64,000 nucleotides of DNA from Ruminiclostridium sufflavum DSM 19573 (GTDB lineage: Bacteria > Bacillota > Clostridia > Acetivibrionales > DSM-1351). The notes beneath the pieces were generated by a model, which made no database searches, had not been told where the DNA came from, and saw only the letters and a list, made by a program, of their open reading frames with translations. Within the stretch, counting starts at the first letter, position 1; the number at the start of each line of letters is the position of its first letter. Shown here in pieces: positions 37,801 through 45,763 of this stretch. The position numbers and the translations under genes are program-made. The stretch lies in NCBI RefSeq assembly GCF_003208175.1, contig NZ_QKMR01000015.1, positions 55,984-119,983 on the forward strand. The letters run 5' to 3'.

Positions 37801-38318
37801 AAATGAAAAAACTTGAGGATTCTATGAAAGTTACAGTCGGGGGTATAGTTAACTCAAGAAAAACAAAAACTACAAAGAATAACAACCTTATGGCATTTAT
37901 AGGTATTGAGGATTTGTTCGGTTCCATGGAAATAATAGTTTTTCCGACTATATACGAAAAATTTTCTTCTTTGCTGCAGATGGAAAGTGTGGTGATAATA
38001 AAAGGAAGACTAAGCTTGAGAGAAGACGAGCAGCCTAAAATAATATGTGAAGAGGTGTTTCCGATAAAGAGTCTTGAAAGGATGAATTCAGAGGAAAAGG
38101 GAGTGTATATGACCTTTGAGAAGCCTTTTTCTAAAGAGGAAAGCTCCTCTTTCAGAGCACTGCTTAAATATTTCAGCGGGAATACTCCTACTTACATCAG
38201 TATGAAAAATGAAAAAAATTTTAAAAAACTTGGAAGGCAATACTGGATTGATGTCAATAATGTTATAATAGAAGAGTTAGAATGTCGCTTGGGTAAGGAA
38301 AATATAATGTTGAAATAA
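34818..38318 (+). CDS. dnaE: DNA polymerase III alpha subunit (DnaE)
   Basis: Replicative polymerase of 1166 residues. N-terminal PHP domain (HLHVHTQYSLLDGA), palm with the catalytic acids in PDIDIDFCYERRQ, then helix-hairpin-helix, OB-fold and C-terminal regions. ATG 34818 follows GAGGAG; an upstream in-frame start at 34803 lies before that SD. In Firmicutes DnaE usually works with PolC, with DnaE extending primers. mtrB follows 77 bp downstream. Confidence 0.96.
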   Translation: MGDFVHLHVHTQYSLLDGANRITDLVQRVKELGMDSCAITDHGVMYGVVEFYKEAKKNGIKPILGCEIYTAKRSMYDKQAGIDSDYGHLVLLAESYTGYKNLMKIVTLGCTEGYYYKPRVDYETLSKYSEGIIALSACLSGDVPAALLNNDYDRAIELAKRLNDIFGQDNFYLELQHNGIADQNMVNQQLIRLSGELDIPLVATNDAHYLMKESAASHEILLCIQTGKTINDENRMRFNTDELYIKSPEEMYAHFKNVKQALDNTVKIAERCNVELEFGKLHLPSFDVKEGYTPYEYLKEQCYKGLAERYGENCDEAVRQRLEYELSVISQMGYVDYFLIVWDFIRYAREKEIMVGPGRGSAAGSIVSYCLKITSIDPLKYNLLFERFLNPERISMPDIDIDFCYERRQEVIDYVIKKYGKDNVSQIITFGTMAARNAIRDVGRALDISYGNVDTVAKMIPFQLGITIDKALEINPELKKKYNEEEETKLLIDMARSLEGLQRHASTHAAGVVISKKPIVEYVPLQMNDNNVTTQFTMGLLEELGLLKMDFLGLRTLTVIRDAAELIEQVHNKKIDISKIDYDDKDVYKMIGEGKTTGIFQLESGGMTQFMKELQPNSLEDIIAGISLYRPGPMDQIPRYIKNKNNLGEVKYDHPLLENILNVTYGCMVYQEQVMQIVRELAGYSMGRSDLVRRAMSKKKIAVMEQERKNFIYGITDEDGNEVVKGAVKNGVDEAVANKIFDEMMDFASYAFNKSHAAAYAVVAYQTAWLKHYYPTEFLAASLNSFLGSSDKVSQYVNECKALNIQVLPPDVNESSVKFTVVGSKIRFGLAAIKNVGENAILSVIRERSENGLFTSFMDFCQRIDGREINKRCIESLIKSGAFDSLNIYRSKLMAVYEGILDGIAQSRKKNMEGQLSIFDLMQEPQESVQEDYPDIKEYAANVLLAMEKEMLGLYVSGHPLSEYQSILDKNVNLFSKELFVDDTIAEDTNEIGLKMKKLEDSMKVTVGGIVNSRKTKTTKNNNLMAFIGIEDLFGSMEIIVFPTIYEKFSSLLQMESVVIIKGRLSLREDEQPKIICEEVFPIKSLERMNSEEKGVYMTFEKPFSKEESSSFRALLKYFSGNTPTYISMKNEKNFKKLGRQYWIDVNNVIIEELECRLGKENIMLK

Positions 38319-38395
38319 TATAAAAATAACATATTACAGTGCTTAATATTGATTTTTGGTGGAAAATAATATAATATAAATGTCGAGGTGGTTAT

Positions 38396-38629
38396 ATGGA
38401 CAGCCTGGAGGATAAAATTTCCGGTGAGTATGTTGCTGTTAAGGCAGAGGAAAACGGAGTCACAATTATTGGTTTGACACGGGGAAGGGATACTAAATTT
38501 CATCATACAGAAAAACTTGATAAAGGTGAATTGCTGCTTGCGCAATTTACAGAGAATACATCTGCGATTAAAATAAGAGGTAAGGCTACTGTTTATTGCA
38601 GATATGGTACTATTCAATGCGGTGAATAA
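38396..38629 (+). CDS. mtrB: TRAP, trp RNA-binding attenuation protein
   Basis: Forms an 11-mer ring that, with bound tryptophan, wraps RNA carrying repeated GAG/UAG triplets and so attenuates trp genes. The 77 residues align with B. subtilis MtrB without gaps after a 3-residue offset. They share GLTRG-DTKFHH and EKLDKGE; the RNA contacts K37, K56 and R58 correspond to K40, K59 and R61 here. CGAGGTGG precedes the ATG. No trp gene and no anti-TRAP gene is in the window, so its target must be elsewhere. Confidence 0.93.
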   Translation: MDSLEDKISGEYVAVKAEENGVTIIGLTRGRDTKFHHTEKLDKGELLLAQFTENTSAIKIRGKATVYCRYGTIQCGE

Positions 38630-38655
38630 CAATTTGAAAGGTAGTGTAGATTACG

Positions 38656-38853
38656 ATGTGGACAGTGGTATATATGGCCCAGAGCAAAGAGGTGGCTAAT
38701 CAGCTGCAGAATCTTTTGTCCAATGAAGGTATTCTAGTAAAATTAAGGCCAATTAGTAAAAATCATGAGAACAATGATAATTACTTTGAAGTCCTTGTTC
38801 CTGAGGCAGAAGTTGAGGAAGCACATAGCGTTATTATAGAAACGGGTTACTAA
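38656..38853 (+). CDS. DUF2007-like small protein
   Basis: 65 residues starting MWTVVYMAQSKEVANQLQNL. Resembles the DUF2007 group of small predicted signalling domains often found next to dnaE in Clostridia (family memory, not a search). Compact alpha/beta, soluble, no catalytic motif. It starts 27 bp after mtrB with AAAGGTAG upstream, so the two are probably cotranscribed. Confidence 0.72.
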   Translation: MWTVVYMAQSKEVANQLQNLLSNEGILVKLRPISKNHENNDNYFEVLVPEAEVEEAHSVIIETGY

Positions 38854-38867
38854 TAAAATTATGTATG

Positions 38868-38909
38868 ATAGCTTCGTGCATATATTGCTCGAAGCTATTG
38901 CTGTTTTTT
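38868..38909 (+). terminator. Terminator after the mtrB pair
   Basis: ATAGCTTCG (38868-38876) pairs with CGAAGCTAT (38890-38898), then TGCTGTTTTTT. Confidence 0.8.
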
Positions 38910-39031
38910 AAAATAAATATATTTGTTGTGAAGCTTGGGTCAGTGTTAAGACCTACTCAAAATGAGATTCTAAACAATAAATATATTATTTTTTATGCCG
39001 ATACCGGGAGAGAAGGTTAGCGAAAAGGAAT

Positions 39032-39109
39032 GTGGATATTTGGCAGTAAATAGGCTGCGTACCTCCACGTTTACAACAATAATTTTAATGCGTATTTAGA
39101 TGTGGAGGT
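39032..39109 (+). promoter_or_regulatory. Candidate SD-sequestering RNA switch
   Basis: ACCTCCAC (39061-39068) is a perfect complement of GTGGAGGT (39102-39109), which contains the SD of the thioesterase gene. An alternative partner for the same strand, GTGGA (39032-39036), lies upstream with an inner GCAG/CTGC stem. The two pairings exclude each other. No known riboswitch class is recognised. Confidence 0.45.
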
Positions 39110-39113
39110 TAGG

Positions 39114-39563
39114 ATGGTTTATATTGATACACCCATAACAGTAAGATATGCTGAAACGGACAGAATGGGGATTGTTCATCATTCAAATTATGCGATATGG
39201 TTTGAAGCCGGAAGAACTGAGCTCATAAAGAAATGCGGTATCTCATATACAGAGGTTGAGGCAAAAGGAATACTTTTACCTTTGCTTGAGCTGAGATGCA
39301 GGTTTATCAGCTCGGCGGCATATGAAGACAGGCTTATAGTGAGAAGCAGTATCAAAAGCTATTCCAAAACAAGATTGGAATTTTTTTATCAGGTATTTAA
39401 GGAACAGGATATGAGTAAGCCCATAACCACCGGAGAAACAGTTCATGTGTGGACAAGCAGGGATTTAAAGCCTATAAACTTGCAGAAACATTTTCCCGAA
39501 CTTTATCATATAATAAATATAAATGCTGCTAAGGATTTGGCTAAAGCTGATTACGGTTTATAA
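39114..39563 (+). CDS. YbgC/FadM-type acyl-CoA thioesterase
   Basis: A 149-residue hot-dog-fold protein of the 4HBT family. The signature YAETDRMGIVHHSNYAIWFE contains the catalytic Asp and the following hydrophobic helix. It probably hydrolyses acyl-CoA or acyl-ACP; chain length unknown. The start is ATG 39114, 5 nt after GGAGG (39104-39108); the in-frame GTG at 39102 lies within the SD. Confidence 0.85.
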   Translation: MVYIDTPITVRYAETDRMGIVHHSNYAIWFEAGRTELIKKCGISYTEVEAKGILLPLLELRCRFISSAAYEDRLIVRSSIKSYSKTRLEFFYQVFKEQDMSKPITTGETVHVWTSRDLKPINLQKHFPELYHIININAAKDLAKADYGL

Positions 39564-39636
39564 GCCTTCGTACGGGGAAACACCGGAGGATGAATAATTG
39601 ACTTGCCAGAAAATACATCATTAATAAACGTAAAAT

Positions 39637-39677
39637 CAGGTGAATATATTCAGGTGAATATATTCAAGTGAATATAT
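39637..39677. repeat. Three tandem 14-bp repeats
   Basis: CAGGTGAATATATT at 39637-39650 and 39651-39664, then CAAGTGAATATAT at 39665-39677. Located in the 248-bp gap before pgsA, which otherwise shows nothing recognisable. Confidence 0.85.
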
Positions 39678-39811
39678 GGAAAAAAATAATACTATCCGGC
39701 TGTTAAAGCAAGAATATATTGCATAATGCAATGAATTTATGGTAGACTATGCTTGCTTATACTTTGGCATATCAATGCGAAGCTGAATTTAGTAAATCAG
39801 GTGGTGATTCC

Positions 39812-40393
39812 GTGATAATTAACATTCCAAATATATTGACAGCATTAAGGCTGATTATTGTTCCTATACTTGGATATTGTATGAACAGTGAAATGTATAT
39901 TCTTTCTATAATTCTTTTTACCGTAGGTGGAATTACCGACATTGTAGATGGATATATTGCAAGAAAATTCAACATGATAACAAAGTGGGGAAAGTTTTTT
40001 GATCCGTTAGCAGATAAGCTGATGCAAATAACAGCATTAACATTTTTGGTGATAAAGGATTTTATTCCTATTGTTGTTCTTATTATTGTGGTATTAAAAG
40101 AATTATTGATGCTGACAGGTGGGATACTTCTCTATACCAAGGGTAAAACCGTTATTGGTGCAAACTGGTACGGGAAGCTGGCTACCGTTATTTTTTATTT
40201 TGCTATTATTGCAACTATAATCCTTAAAATAGAAAGCTTAAGCAGCAGCTATACAATAATTGCTGTTAATATAGCTCTCGGATTGGCTGTTGTATGCACA
40301 CTATTTGCATTAGTCAGATATATAATTATTTATTTGAGGTTTTCAAAGGATTATGACAAGGATGCCCAATCAAATAAAGATATTAAGCCGTAA
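39812..40393 (+). CDS. pgsA: CDP-diacylglycerol-glycerol-3-phosphate 3-phosphatidyltransferase
   Basis: Makes phosphatidylglycerol phosphate at the membrane. The 193-residue integral protein carries the full CDP-alcohol transferase motif, read as DGYIAR, then eight residues, GKFFDPLAD. GTG 39812 follows AGGTGGTG at normal spacing and gives IINIPNILTALR, the family N-terminus. The longer frame from 39749 has no SD and adds a non-homologous stretch. Confidence 0.92.
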   Translation: MIINIPNILTALRLIIVPILGYCMNSEMYILSIILFTVGGITDIVDGYIARKFNMITKWGKFFDPLADKLMQITALTFLVIKDFIPIVVLIIVVLKELLMLTGGILLYTKGKTVIGANWYGKLATVIFYFAIIATIILKIESLSSSYTIIAVNIALGLAVVCTLFALVRYIIIYLRFSKDYDKDAQSNKDIKP

Positions 40394-40473
40394 TATCCTG
40401 TCATACGGAAGGAATAAGTACATACATTCACAGCTCTGAGGTGTGTTGCTTTGCTGTGTTTGGAGGTTTTAAG

Positions 40474-40503
40474 GTACACTTGATGATATAGTGTACTTTT
40501 TTA
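40474..40503 (+). terminator. Terminator after pgsA
   Basis: GTACACT (40474-40480) pairs with AGTGTAC (40490-40496), then six T. Confidence 0.82.
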
Positions 40504-40593
40504 CTAGGATTTTTATACAAGTGCGCGTTTGGGTTAATATACAGTTAATAAATTAGTAATATTTTTATGATATAACTAATTTGGAGGGCACAA

Positions 40594-41472
40594 ATGTTTG
40601 GATATATAATTCCAGAGAAACCGGAACTGAAGATGAAGGAATTTGATATGTACCGTGCTTATTACTGTGGAGTATGCAAATCCATAGGAAAGCGGCATGG
40701 TCAGATAAAGAGGATGACACTTACCTATGATGCTGCCTTCCTTGCTTTACTTCTGTGCTCTGTATTAAAGGTTGAAACAAAAATGAGGAAAGAACGCTGC
40801 ATGATACATCCCACAAAAAAATCGTTTATTATCTTCAATGAAATAATTGATTATTCATCCGACATTAATATAATTTTAGCGTATAATAATATTGTAGATA
40901 AGTGGAAGGACGATAAATCAAAAACAGCATTAGCAGGCTTGGTCGGGCTTAAAAGAGCATATAAAAGGCTTACGGTAAAATATTCAGAAAAATGTGCTAT
41001 AATAAGCAAAAGACTGGAGGAGCTTTCTCTTCTGGAAAAGGATAATTGCGATTCCATTGATGCTGCGGCCGAGCCTTTTGCAAGGCTTATGGAAGAGGTG
41101 CTGGACTATAAAAAGCTTGATGACAATACAAGACGGGTTCTGAGATGGATGGGCTATAATCTTGGGAAATGGATTTATTTGATAGATGCATTTGATGATT
41201 TGGAGGATGATATCAAGAATTCCAGTTATAATCCGTTTGTGACACATTTTAAATATGACGGGTCGGATGTAAGTGAATTCAGAAGTAAAATAAAGGAACA
41301 AGCCGAATTTACATTGCTATATTGCTTGGGTGAGACATCTAAGGCATTTGAGCTGTTGGAAACAAAAGAAAATAAAGGTATTTTAGAAAACATATTATAT
41401 ATAGGCATGTTGAGCAAGACTGACAAAATTTTATGCCAGAGGAGTTGTGTTAAAGGTGAAAAATCCATATGA
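40594..41472 (+). CDS. DUF5685 family protein
   Basis: 292 residues, mostly alpha-helical, no signal peptide. The N-terminus has [14 protein letters not shown] (paired Cys). The C-terminal half contains [19 protein letters not shown], which resembles the Asp-rich helix of head-to-head prenyl synthases; that is a resemblance, not proof of enzymatic activity. GGAGG precedes the ATG. Its 3' end overlaps the J-domain gene by 17 bp, so the two are probably coupled. Confidence 0.72.
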   Translation: MFGYIIPEKPELKMKEFDMYRAYYCGVCKSIGKRHGQIKRMTLTYDAAFLALLLCSVLKVETKMRKERCMIHPTKKSFIIFNEIIDYSSDINIILAYNNIVDKWKDDKSKTALAGLVGLKRAYKRLTVKYSEKCAIISKRLEELSLLEKDNCDSIDAAAEPFARLMEEVLDYKKLDDNTRRVLRWMGYNLGKWIYLIDAFDDLEDDIKNSSYNPFVTHFKYDGSDVSEFRSKIKEQAEFTLLYCLGETSKAFELLETKENKGILENILYIGMLSKTDKILCQRSCVKGEKSI

Positions 41473-42100
41473 GGTACTGGGAGTTAAAGAAGGAGCTTCT
41501 GAAGAAGAGATAAAAAAAGCATATAGAGAGCAGGTAAAGAAATATCATCCGGATCAATATCAGGATAATCCTCTTTCAAAGTTAGCGGAAGAAAAGCTAA
41601 GAGAAGTAAATGAAGCATATGAATATCTGACAAGAGGCCAGAGTGCGGCCAGCAACGGGTGGAACGGCAGAAATGCAGGAGCAGGTTCCAATCAGAGCGG
41701 AGGCTCGTACAATAACAGTACTTATAGTACCGGCGGGGATAATTTCGGTCAGGTAAGAATGAACATAAACAATGGAAATATATCGCAGGCAGAAGCCTTG
41801 CTGGAGGCTATCGGAAACAAGAATGCAGAATGGTTTTACCTGAGGGGCTTAATATTTATGAAAAAGGGCTGGTACAACGAAGCCTCAATGAATATAAAGC
41901 AGGCTGTAAATATGGATCCCTCAAATTTTGAATACAGAAATACATTAAACAGAATGAATTCCAGTAATAATATGTACAGGGGAAATGCAGGCTCCAGAGG
42001 ATATAATTCAGGTCCAAGCTTCTGTGATATGTGCACATGTTTATGGTGCTCGGATTCCATGTGCGAATGCCTTGGAGGAGACTTGATATCCTGCTGTTAA
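41456..42100 (+). CDS. J-domain protein with TPR-like region and Cys-rich tail
   Basis: N-terminal J-domain ([23 protein letters not shown] at YHPDQY) that would stimulate a DnaK partner, a Gly/Ser/Asn-rich linker (about 65-100), a TPR-like helical pair ([20 protein letters not shown]) and a Cys-rich end ([19 protein letters not shown], then CC). It lacks the DnaJ zinc-finger domain, so it is a specialised co-chaperone. GTG 41456 is preferred; GTG 41447 is too close to GGAG. The DUF5685 protein is a plausible client or partner. Confidence 0.82.
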   Translation: MKNPYEVLGVKEGASEEEIKKAYREQVKKYHPDQYQDNPLSKLAEEKLREVNEAYEYLTRGQSAASNGWNGRNAGAGSNQSGGSYNNSTYSTGGDNFGQVRMNINNGNISQAEALLEAIGNKNAEWFYLRGLIFMKKGWYNEASMNIKQAVNMDPSNFEYRNTLNRMNSSNNMYRGNAGSRGYNSGPSFCDMCTCLWCSDSMCECLGGDLISCC

Positions 42101-42161
42101 AATATTTCGAAGTTTAATTATTTTTGTTCCTGAAAAGCTGAGGGGAGGCTATTATTTTTAA

Positions 42162-42677
42162 ATGAATAACAATAAAAGAGTAAAAGGTCTTGCATCGGGA
42201 GGTATTCTGCTTGCTTTTACGGTAATATGCGTTTTCCTTGCATCTATTCTTCCTACAAGTGTGCTTTCTTTGTACGCTGTCAGCTCGTTATTTATTTCAG
42301 TTATTATAATTGAGTTCGGTACAAGGGCCGGTTGGACCTTCTATTTGGCATCGGGTATATTGTCGGCAGTTTTGGTGCCGAGACTTGAGGTGATACCGTT
42401 TATTGTTTTTTTTGGAATATACGGATTGATAAAATTTTATATTGAAAAAGTGCGAAGCAGGGTATTGGAGTATGTACTAAAGTATATTTATTTTAACTTA
42501 TGTCTGGTGTTGGGACTGTTTTTCCTGAAGGAATTAATACTTGGCGGGATAAACCTCTCTGTGCCTGTTTATATTGTTGCTGCACTGTCGGAGGTTGTTT
42601 TTGTACTGTATGATTATGTGTATACCTCCTTTATAAGGTTTTATGGGACGAGCCTGAAACCAAGGCTAAAGCTGTGA
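42162..42677 (+). CDS. Integral membrane protein, unknown function
   Basis: 171 residues with about six hydrophobic helices, short loops and a basic C-terminus (SLKPRLKL). GAGGGGAGG precedes the start. I do not recognise the family; the fold could be similar to ECF S components. It follows the DUF5685-J-domain pair by 61 bp and may share their transcript. Confidence 0.6.
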   Translation: MNNNKRVKGLASGGILLAFTVICVFLASILPTSVLSLYAVSSLFISVIIIEFGTRAGWTFYLASGILSAVLVPRLEVIPFIVFFGIYGLIKFYIEKVRSRVLEYVLKYIYFNLCLVLGLFFLKELILGGINLSVPVYIVAALSEVVFVLYDYVYTSFIRFYGTSLKPRLKL

Positions 42678-42829
42678 GCATGTTTTAAAGCAGACGGACA
42701 GATTATACTGAGTTATGCGTGTACAATAAAATTGCGGAAATAATTGAAATAAAGCGCTGCGTATATTACAATAATTGTAACTACAGTGCTTTTTTGTTTT
42801 TATTTGCAAAGCCGTCGCGGAGGTTGCCT

Positions 42830-43120
42830 ATGAGCCCAGCTTTTTCATATTCCATTGCTGTTTTTCTCATTATTTTTGTAGCAGGCTGTTCTGTAAATTT
42901 GCTGAGGCAGCATTATATATTTCAGCTGATTGGCATAGCCTTTTTCTTTACATATATAGTGGTTAATTCTGCCTTGTTTGTTGAAAGGACAATAAACGTA
43001 ACCTTCAGACAGCTGTTCTACAGGTCGCTTCCAAGCCTTTTCGGCATGTCCGCATGCCTTATTTGCCTGACACTGGGAGTGTGGGTATTTCCTGCAATCA
43101 GAAGCAAATTCAAGGAATAG
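42830..43120 (+). CDS. Small three-helix membrane protein
   Basis: 96 residues with three hydrophobic segments. ATG 42830 is 6 nt after GGAGG (42819-42823); the longer frame from 42719 has no SD. The first helix ends VAGC, which resembles a lipobox, but the lack of an N-terminal charge makes a simple membrane protein more likely. Not recognised. Confidence 0.6.
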   Translation: MSPAFSYSIAVFLIIFVAGCSVNLLRQHYIFQLIGIAFFFTYIVVNSALFVERTINVTFRQLFYRSLPSLFGMSACLICLTLGVWVFPAIRSKFKE

Positions 43121-43164
43121 CTGCATAATTAACAAGAAAATTTGACAACCGGATAATAATTAAC

Positions 43165-43195
43165 AGCCCTGATGACTCAGGGCTAATTTTATTTT
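43165..43195 (+). terminator. Terminator
   Basis: AGCCCTGA-TGAC-TCAGGGCT (43165-43184), a perfect 8-bp stem, followed by AATTTTATTTT. Confidence 0.78.
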
Positions 43196-43337
43196 AAATC
43201 ATGATTAAAATGTAAATAGTACTAATTATTATGATATAATAAAAAATGTTTGTTGAATTTTGAAAAAATATAGTAATTGACTTTTTGACAATAAAAATAA
43301 TTGATATTAATTATAACGGAAGGATTGGTTAATAATT

Positions 43338-43886
43338 ATGAACGAAAAAGTAAAGGACATTGCAGTCAGAATTAAAGGCTTGAGGCTGTTGGCGGGAGAT
43401 TCCGAAAAGGCAGTGGCAGGTGCGGTCGGATTGAAGGTTGAGGAATACTTAAAATATGAAAATGCCGAGGATGACATTCCCGTCAGTATATTATATGAAA
43501 TAGCCGAATATTACAAGGTGGATATGACGGAAATATTAACCGGCACATCACCTAAGCTTCATGATATCAGCTTTGTAAAAAAGGGTGAAGGGTTAAAAAT
43601 CGAGAGATATGACCAATACAAGTTTGAAAGTCTTGCGTACAAATATTCAAACAGAAAGATAGAGCCTTTGCTTGTTGAGCTTGACCCTGAAAATTCTCCC
43701 GAGCTTGTCTCTCATAAGGGACAGGAGTTCAATTTCTGCCTTGAAGGCAGGATGCAGGTGGTAATAGGCAAGGAAACCTTTAATCTTGAACCGGGTGATG
43801 CTTTGTATTTTAATTCCACGCTGCCCCATAAGCAGCTGGCATTAGACGGGAAGCCTGCAAAATTTGTAACAATTATTTTGCTCTGA
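43338..43886 (+). CDS. XRE-family regulator with cupin domain
   Basis: 182 residues. N-terminal HTH (about 8-65; VKDIAVRIKGLRLLAG and EIAEYYKVDMTEILTG) and C-terminal cupin (about 105-182; SHKGQEFNFCLEGRMQVVIG, LEPGDALYFNSTLPH). The cupin probably senses a small ligand. A 125-bp gap separates it from an acyl-CoA synthetase gene. This regulator-enzyme pairing is frequent, so it likely controls that gene. Confidence 0.82.
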   Translation: MNEKVKDIAVRIKGLRLLAGDSEKAVAGAVGLKVEEYLKYENAEDDIPVSILYEIAEYYKVDMTEILTGTSPKLHDISFVKKGEGLKIERYDQYKFESLAYKYSNRKIEPLLVELDPENSPELVSHKGQEFNFCLEGRMQVVIGKETFNLEPGDALYFNSTLPHKQLALDGKPAKFVTIILL

Positions 43887-44011
43887 AAATCAGTTTGGAG
43901 CTGAGAAGAAGGATTCAGTATAAAAAATATTAATTAATCAGCAGCCGGATACGCTGCAAAGGGGAAGCATAGATAATACACCGGTTGATTAGGTATTGGA
44001 GGATATATATA

Positions 44012-45700
44012 ATGGGACTGGAAGAAAGATATTTAGAAAGAACCGAATTTGATTCATATGAGGATTTCAGCAGGAATTTTAAGCTCAGGGTTCCTGAAAA
44101 TTTTAATTTTGCGTATGATATTATAGATGGATATGCAGAAAGTGAGCCTGAAAGACTTGCTCTTGTTTGGTGTGACGATAAGGGAAACGAGAGAAAGTTT
44201 ACTTTTAGGGATCTGAAGTATTGGTCTGATAAGACGGCAAATTACCTTAAAGCAAAGGGGATTGGAAAAGGTGATAAGCTGATTTTTATTTTGAGAAGAA
44301 GGTTTGAATTCTATTTCTTTGCATTTGCTGCCTGTAAGATAGGGGCTGTTTTTATTCCGTGTACCAACCAGCTGATGAAAAAAGACATAGTATACAGGAA
44401 CAACGCGGCAGGAGTTAAGGCGATTATTGCATACAATGATGATGGGATTCCAGAGCATGCAGACAACTCCAGACTAGATTCCCCGACAGTTGACACCTAT
44501 ATTATGGTGGGAGGAAGCAAAGAAGGCTGGTTTGACTATGACAGTGAAATTGAGTCCGCCGGGGCTGAATGGTCAAGACCGGAGGGTGACGGGAACACAA
44601 CAAATGAAGATTTGATGATGATATATTTTACATCGGGAACAACCAGTATGCCTAAAATGGCAATGCATGATTTTACATACCCGTTGGGGCATATTGTGAC
44701 TGCGAAGTATTGGCACAGAGTTGTAGATAAAGGACTTCACATTTCTGTCGCAGAATCGGGATGGGCAAAATTCGGATGGGGAAAGCTGTTTGGACAGTGG
44801 ATATGCGGTGCTGTTCAGTTCCTGTATGATATGGAAAGATTTGACCCGTGTAATTTGCTTGAGAAGCTGTCAAAATATGATGTAAAAACATTTTGTGCCC
44901 CGCCTACAATTTACAGGTTTCTGCTGCAGCATGATATTGCCGGATATGATTTGTCGTCTCTGAATCATTGCTCCACAGCGGGAGAGCCATTGAATCCTGA
45001 GATATTCAACAGATTTAAGAATATAACCGGACATGAAATTCTTAACGGCTTCGGGCAGACTGAAACCACTGTCATTGTCGCGAATTTTGAGTGGCTTAAG
45101 GTGGATCCGGGTGCAATGGGAATGCCGAATCCTGCATATAATATTGACGTGGTGGATGAGAATAATAATTCCTGTCCGGCAGGTGAGGAAGGCGAGCTTG
45201 TAATAAGAGACGTAGATACCGCAAAGCCTGCGGGATTATTCTGCGGCTATTACAAGGACTCTGAGTCAACCGCAAAGGTATGGTATAACAATACGTATCA
45301 CACAGGAGATGTGGTTTATAGAGACGAGCATGGTTTCCTATGGTTTGTGGGAAGAAATGATGATGTCATAAAGGCGTCAGGATACAGAATAAGTCCTTTT
45401 GAGGTTGAAAGCGCACTGATTGAGCATCCGGCTGTACTTGAGTGTGCGGTAACGGGAGCACCTGACAGTATAAGGGGAACTGTTGTTAAGGCAACTGTTA
45501 CTCTTTCCAAAGGATATGAACCGTCTGAGGAACTGAAAAAGGATATACAGAATTATGTTAAGAAGGTTACCGCTCCGTATAAATATCCAAGAATTATAGA
45601 ATTTGCAGATGAATTGCCTAAGACAATAAGCGGAAAAATAAAGAGAGCGCATATTCGTCACGAGGATAATAAAAATATGGCACAAAATAAGGGACACTAA
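44012..45700 (+). CDS. AMP-dependent acyl-CoA synthetase (acetyl/medium-chain type)
   Basis: 562 residues, ANL superfamily. Motifs: MIYFTSGTTSMPKMAMHD, GFGQTETTVI, YHTGDVVYRDEHG, GRNDDVIKASGYRISPFE, and PKTISGKIKR with the catalytic Lys. More like medium-chain/acetyl-CoA synthetases than the long-chain enzyme encoded at 10.1-11.9 kb. GGAGG lies 9 nt before ATG 44012. Substrate unknown; probably regulated by the upstream cupin protein. Confidence 0.85.
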   Translation: MGLEERYLERTEFDSYEDFSRNFKLRVPENFNFAYDIIDGYAESEPERLALVWCDDKGNERKFTFRDLKYWSDKTANYLKAKGIGKGDKLIFILRRRFEFYFFAFAACKIGAVFIPCTNQLMKKDIVYRNNAAGVKAIIAYNDDGIPEHADNSRLDSPTVDTYIMVGGSKEGWFDYDSEIESAGAEWSRPEGDGNTTNEDLMMIYFTSGTTSMPKMAMHDFTYPLGHIVTAKYWHRVVDKGLHISVAESGWAKFGWGKLFGQWICGAVQFLYDMERFDPCNLLEKLSKYDVKTFCAPPTIYRFLLQHDIAGYDLSSLNHCSTAGEPLNPEIFNRFKNITGHEILNGFGQTETTVIVANFEWLKVDPGAMGMPNPAYNIDVVDENNNSCPAGEEGELVIRDVDTAKPAGLFCGYYKDSESTAKVWYNNTYHTGDVVYRDEHGFLWFVGRNDDVIKASGYRISPFEVESALIEHPAVLECAVTGAPDSIRGTVVKATVTLSKGYEPSEELKKDIQNYVKKVTAPYKYPRIIEFADELPKTISGKIKRAHIRHEDNKNMAQNKGH

Positions 45701-45763
45701 ATGATAAGCCCCTGAAATAATGGTAAGTTATTTAAATGTTCCTGAGAAAGGAATTGCTTTTTG

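Noticed and set aside
43270..43283. TAATTGACTTT half-site before the XRE-cupin gene
   Set aside because: Only one end is present and no partner arm lies within 150 bp, so it is not counted as a repeat copy.
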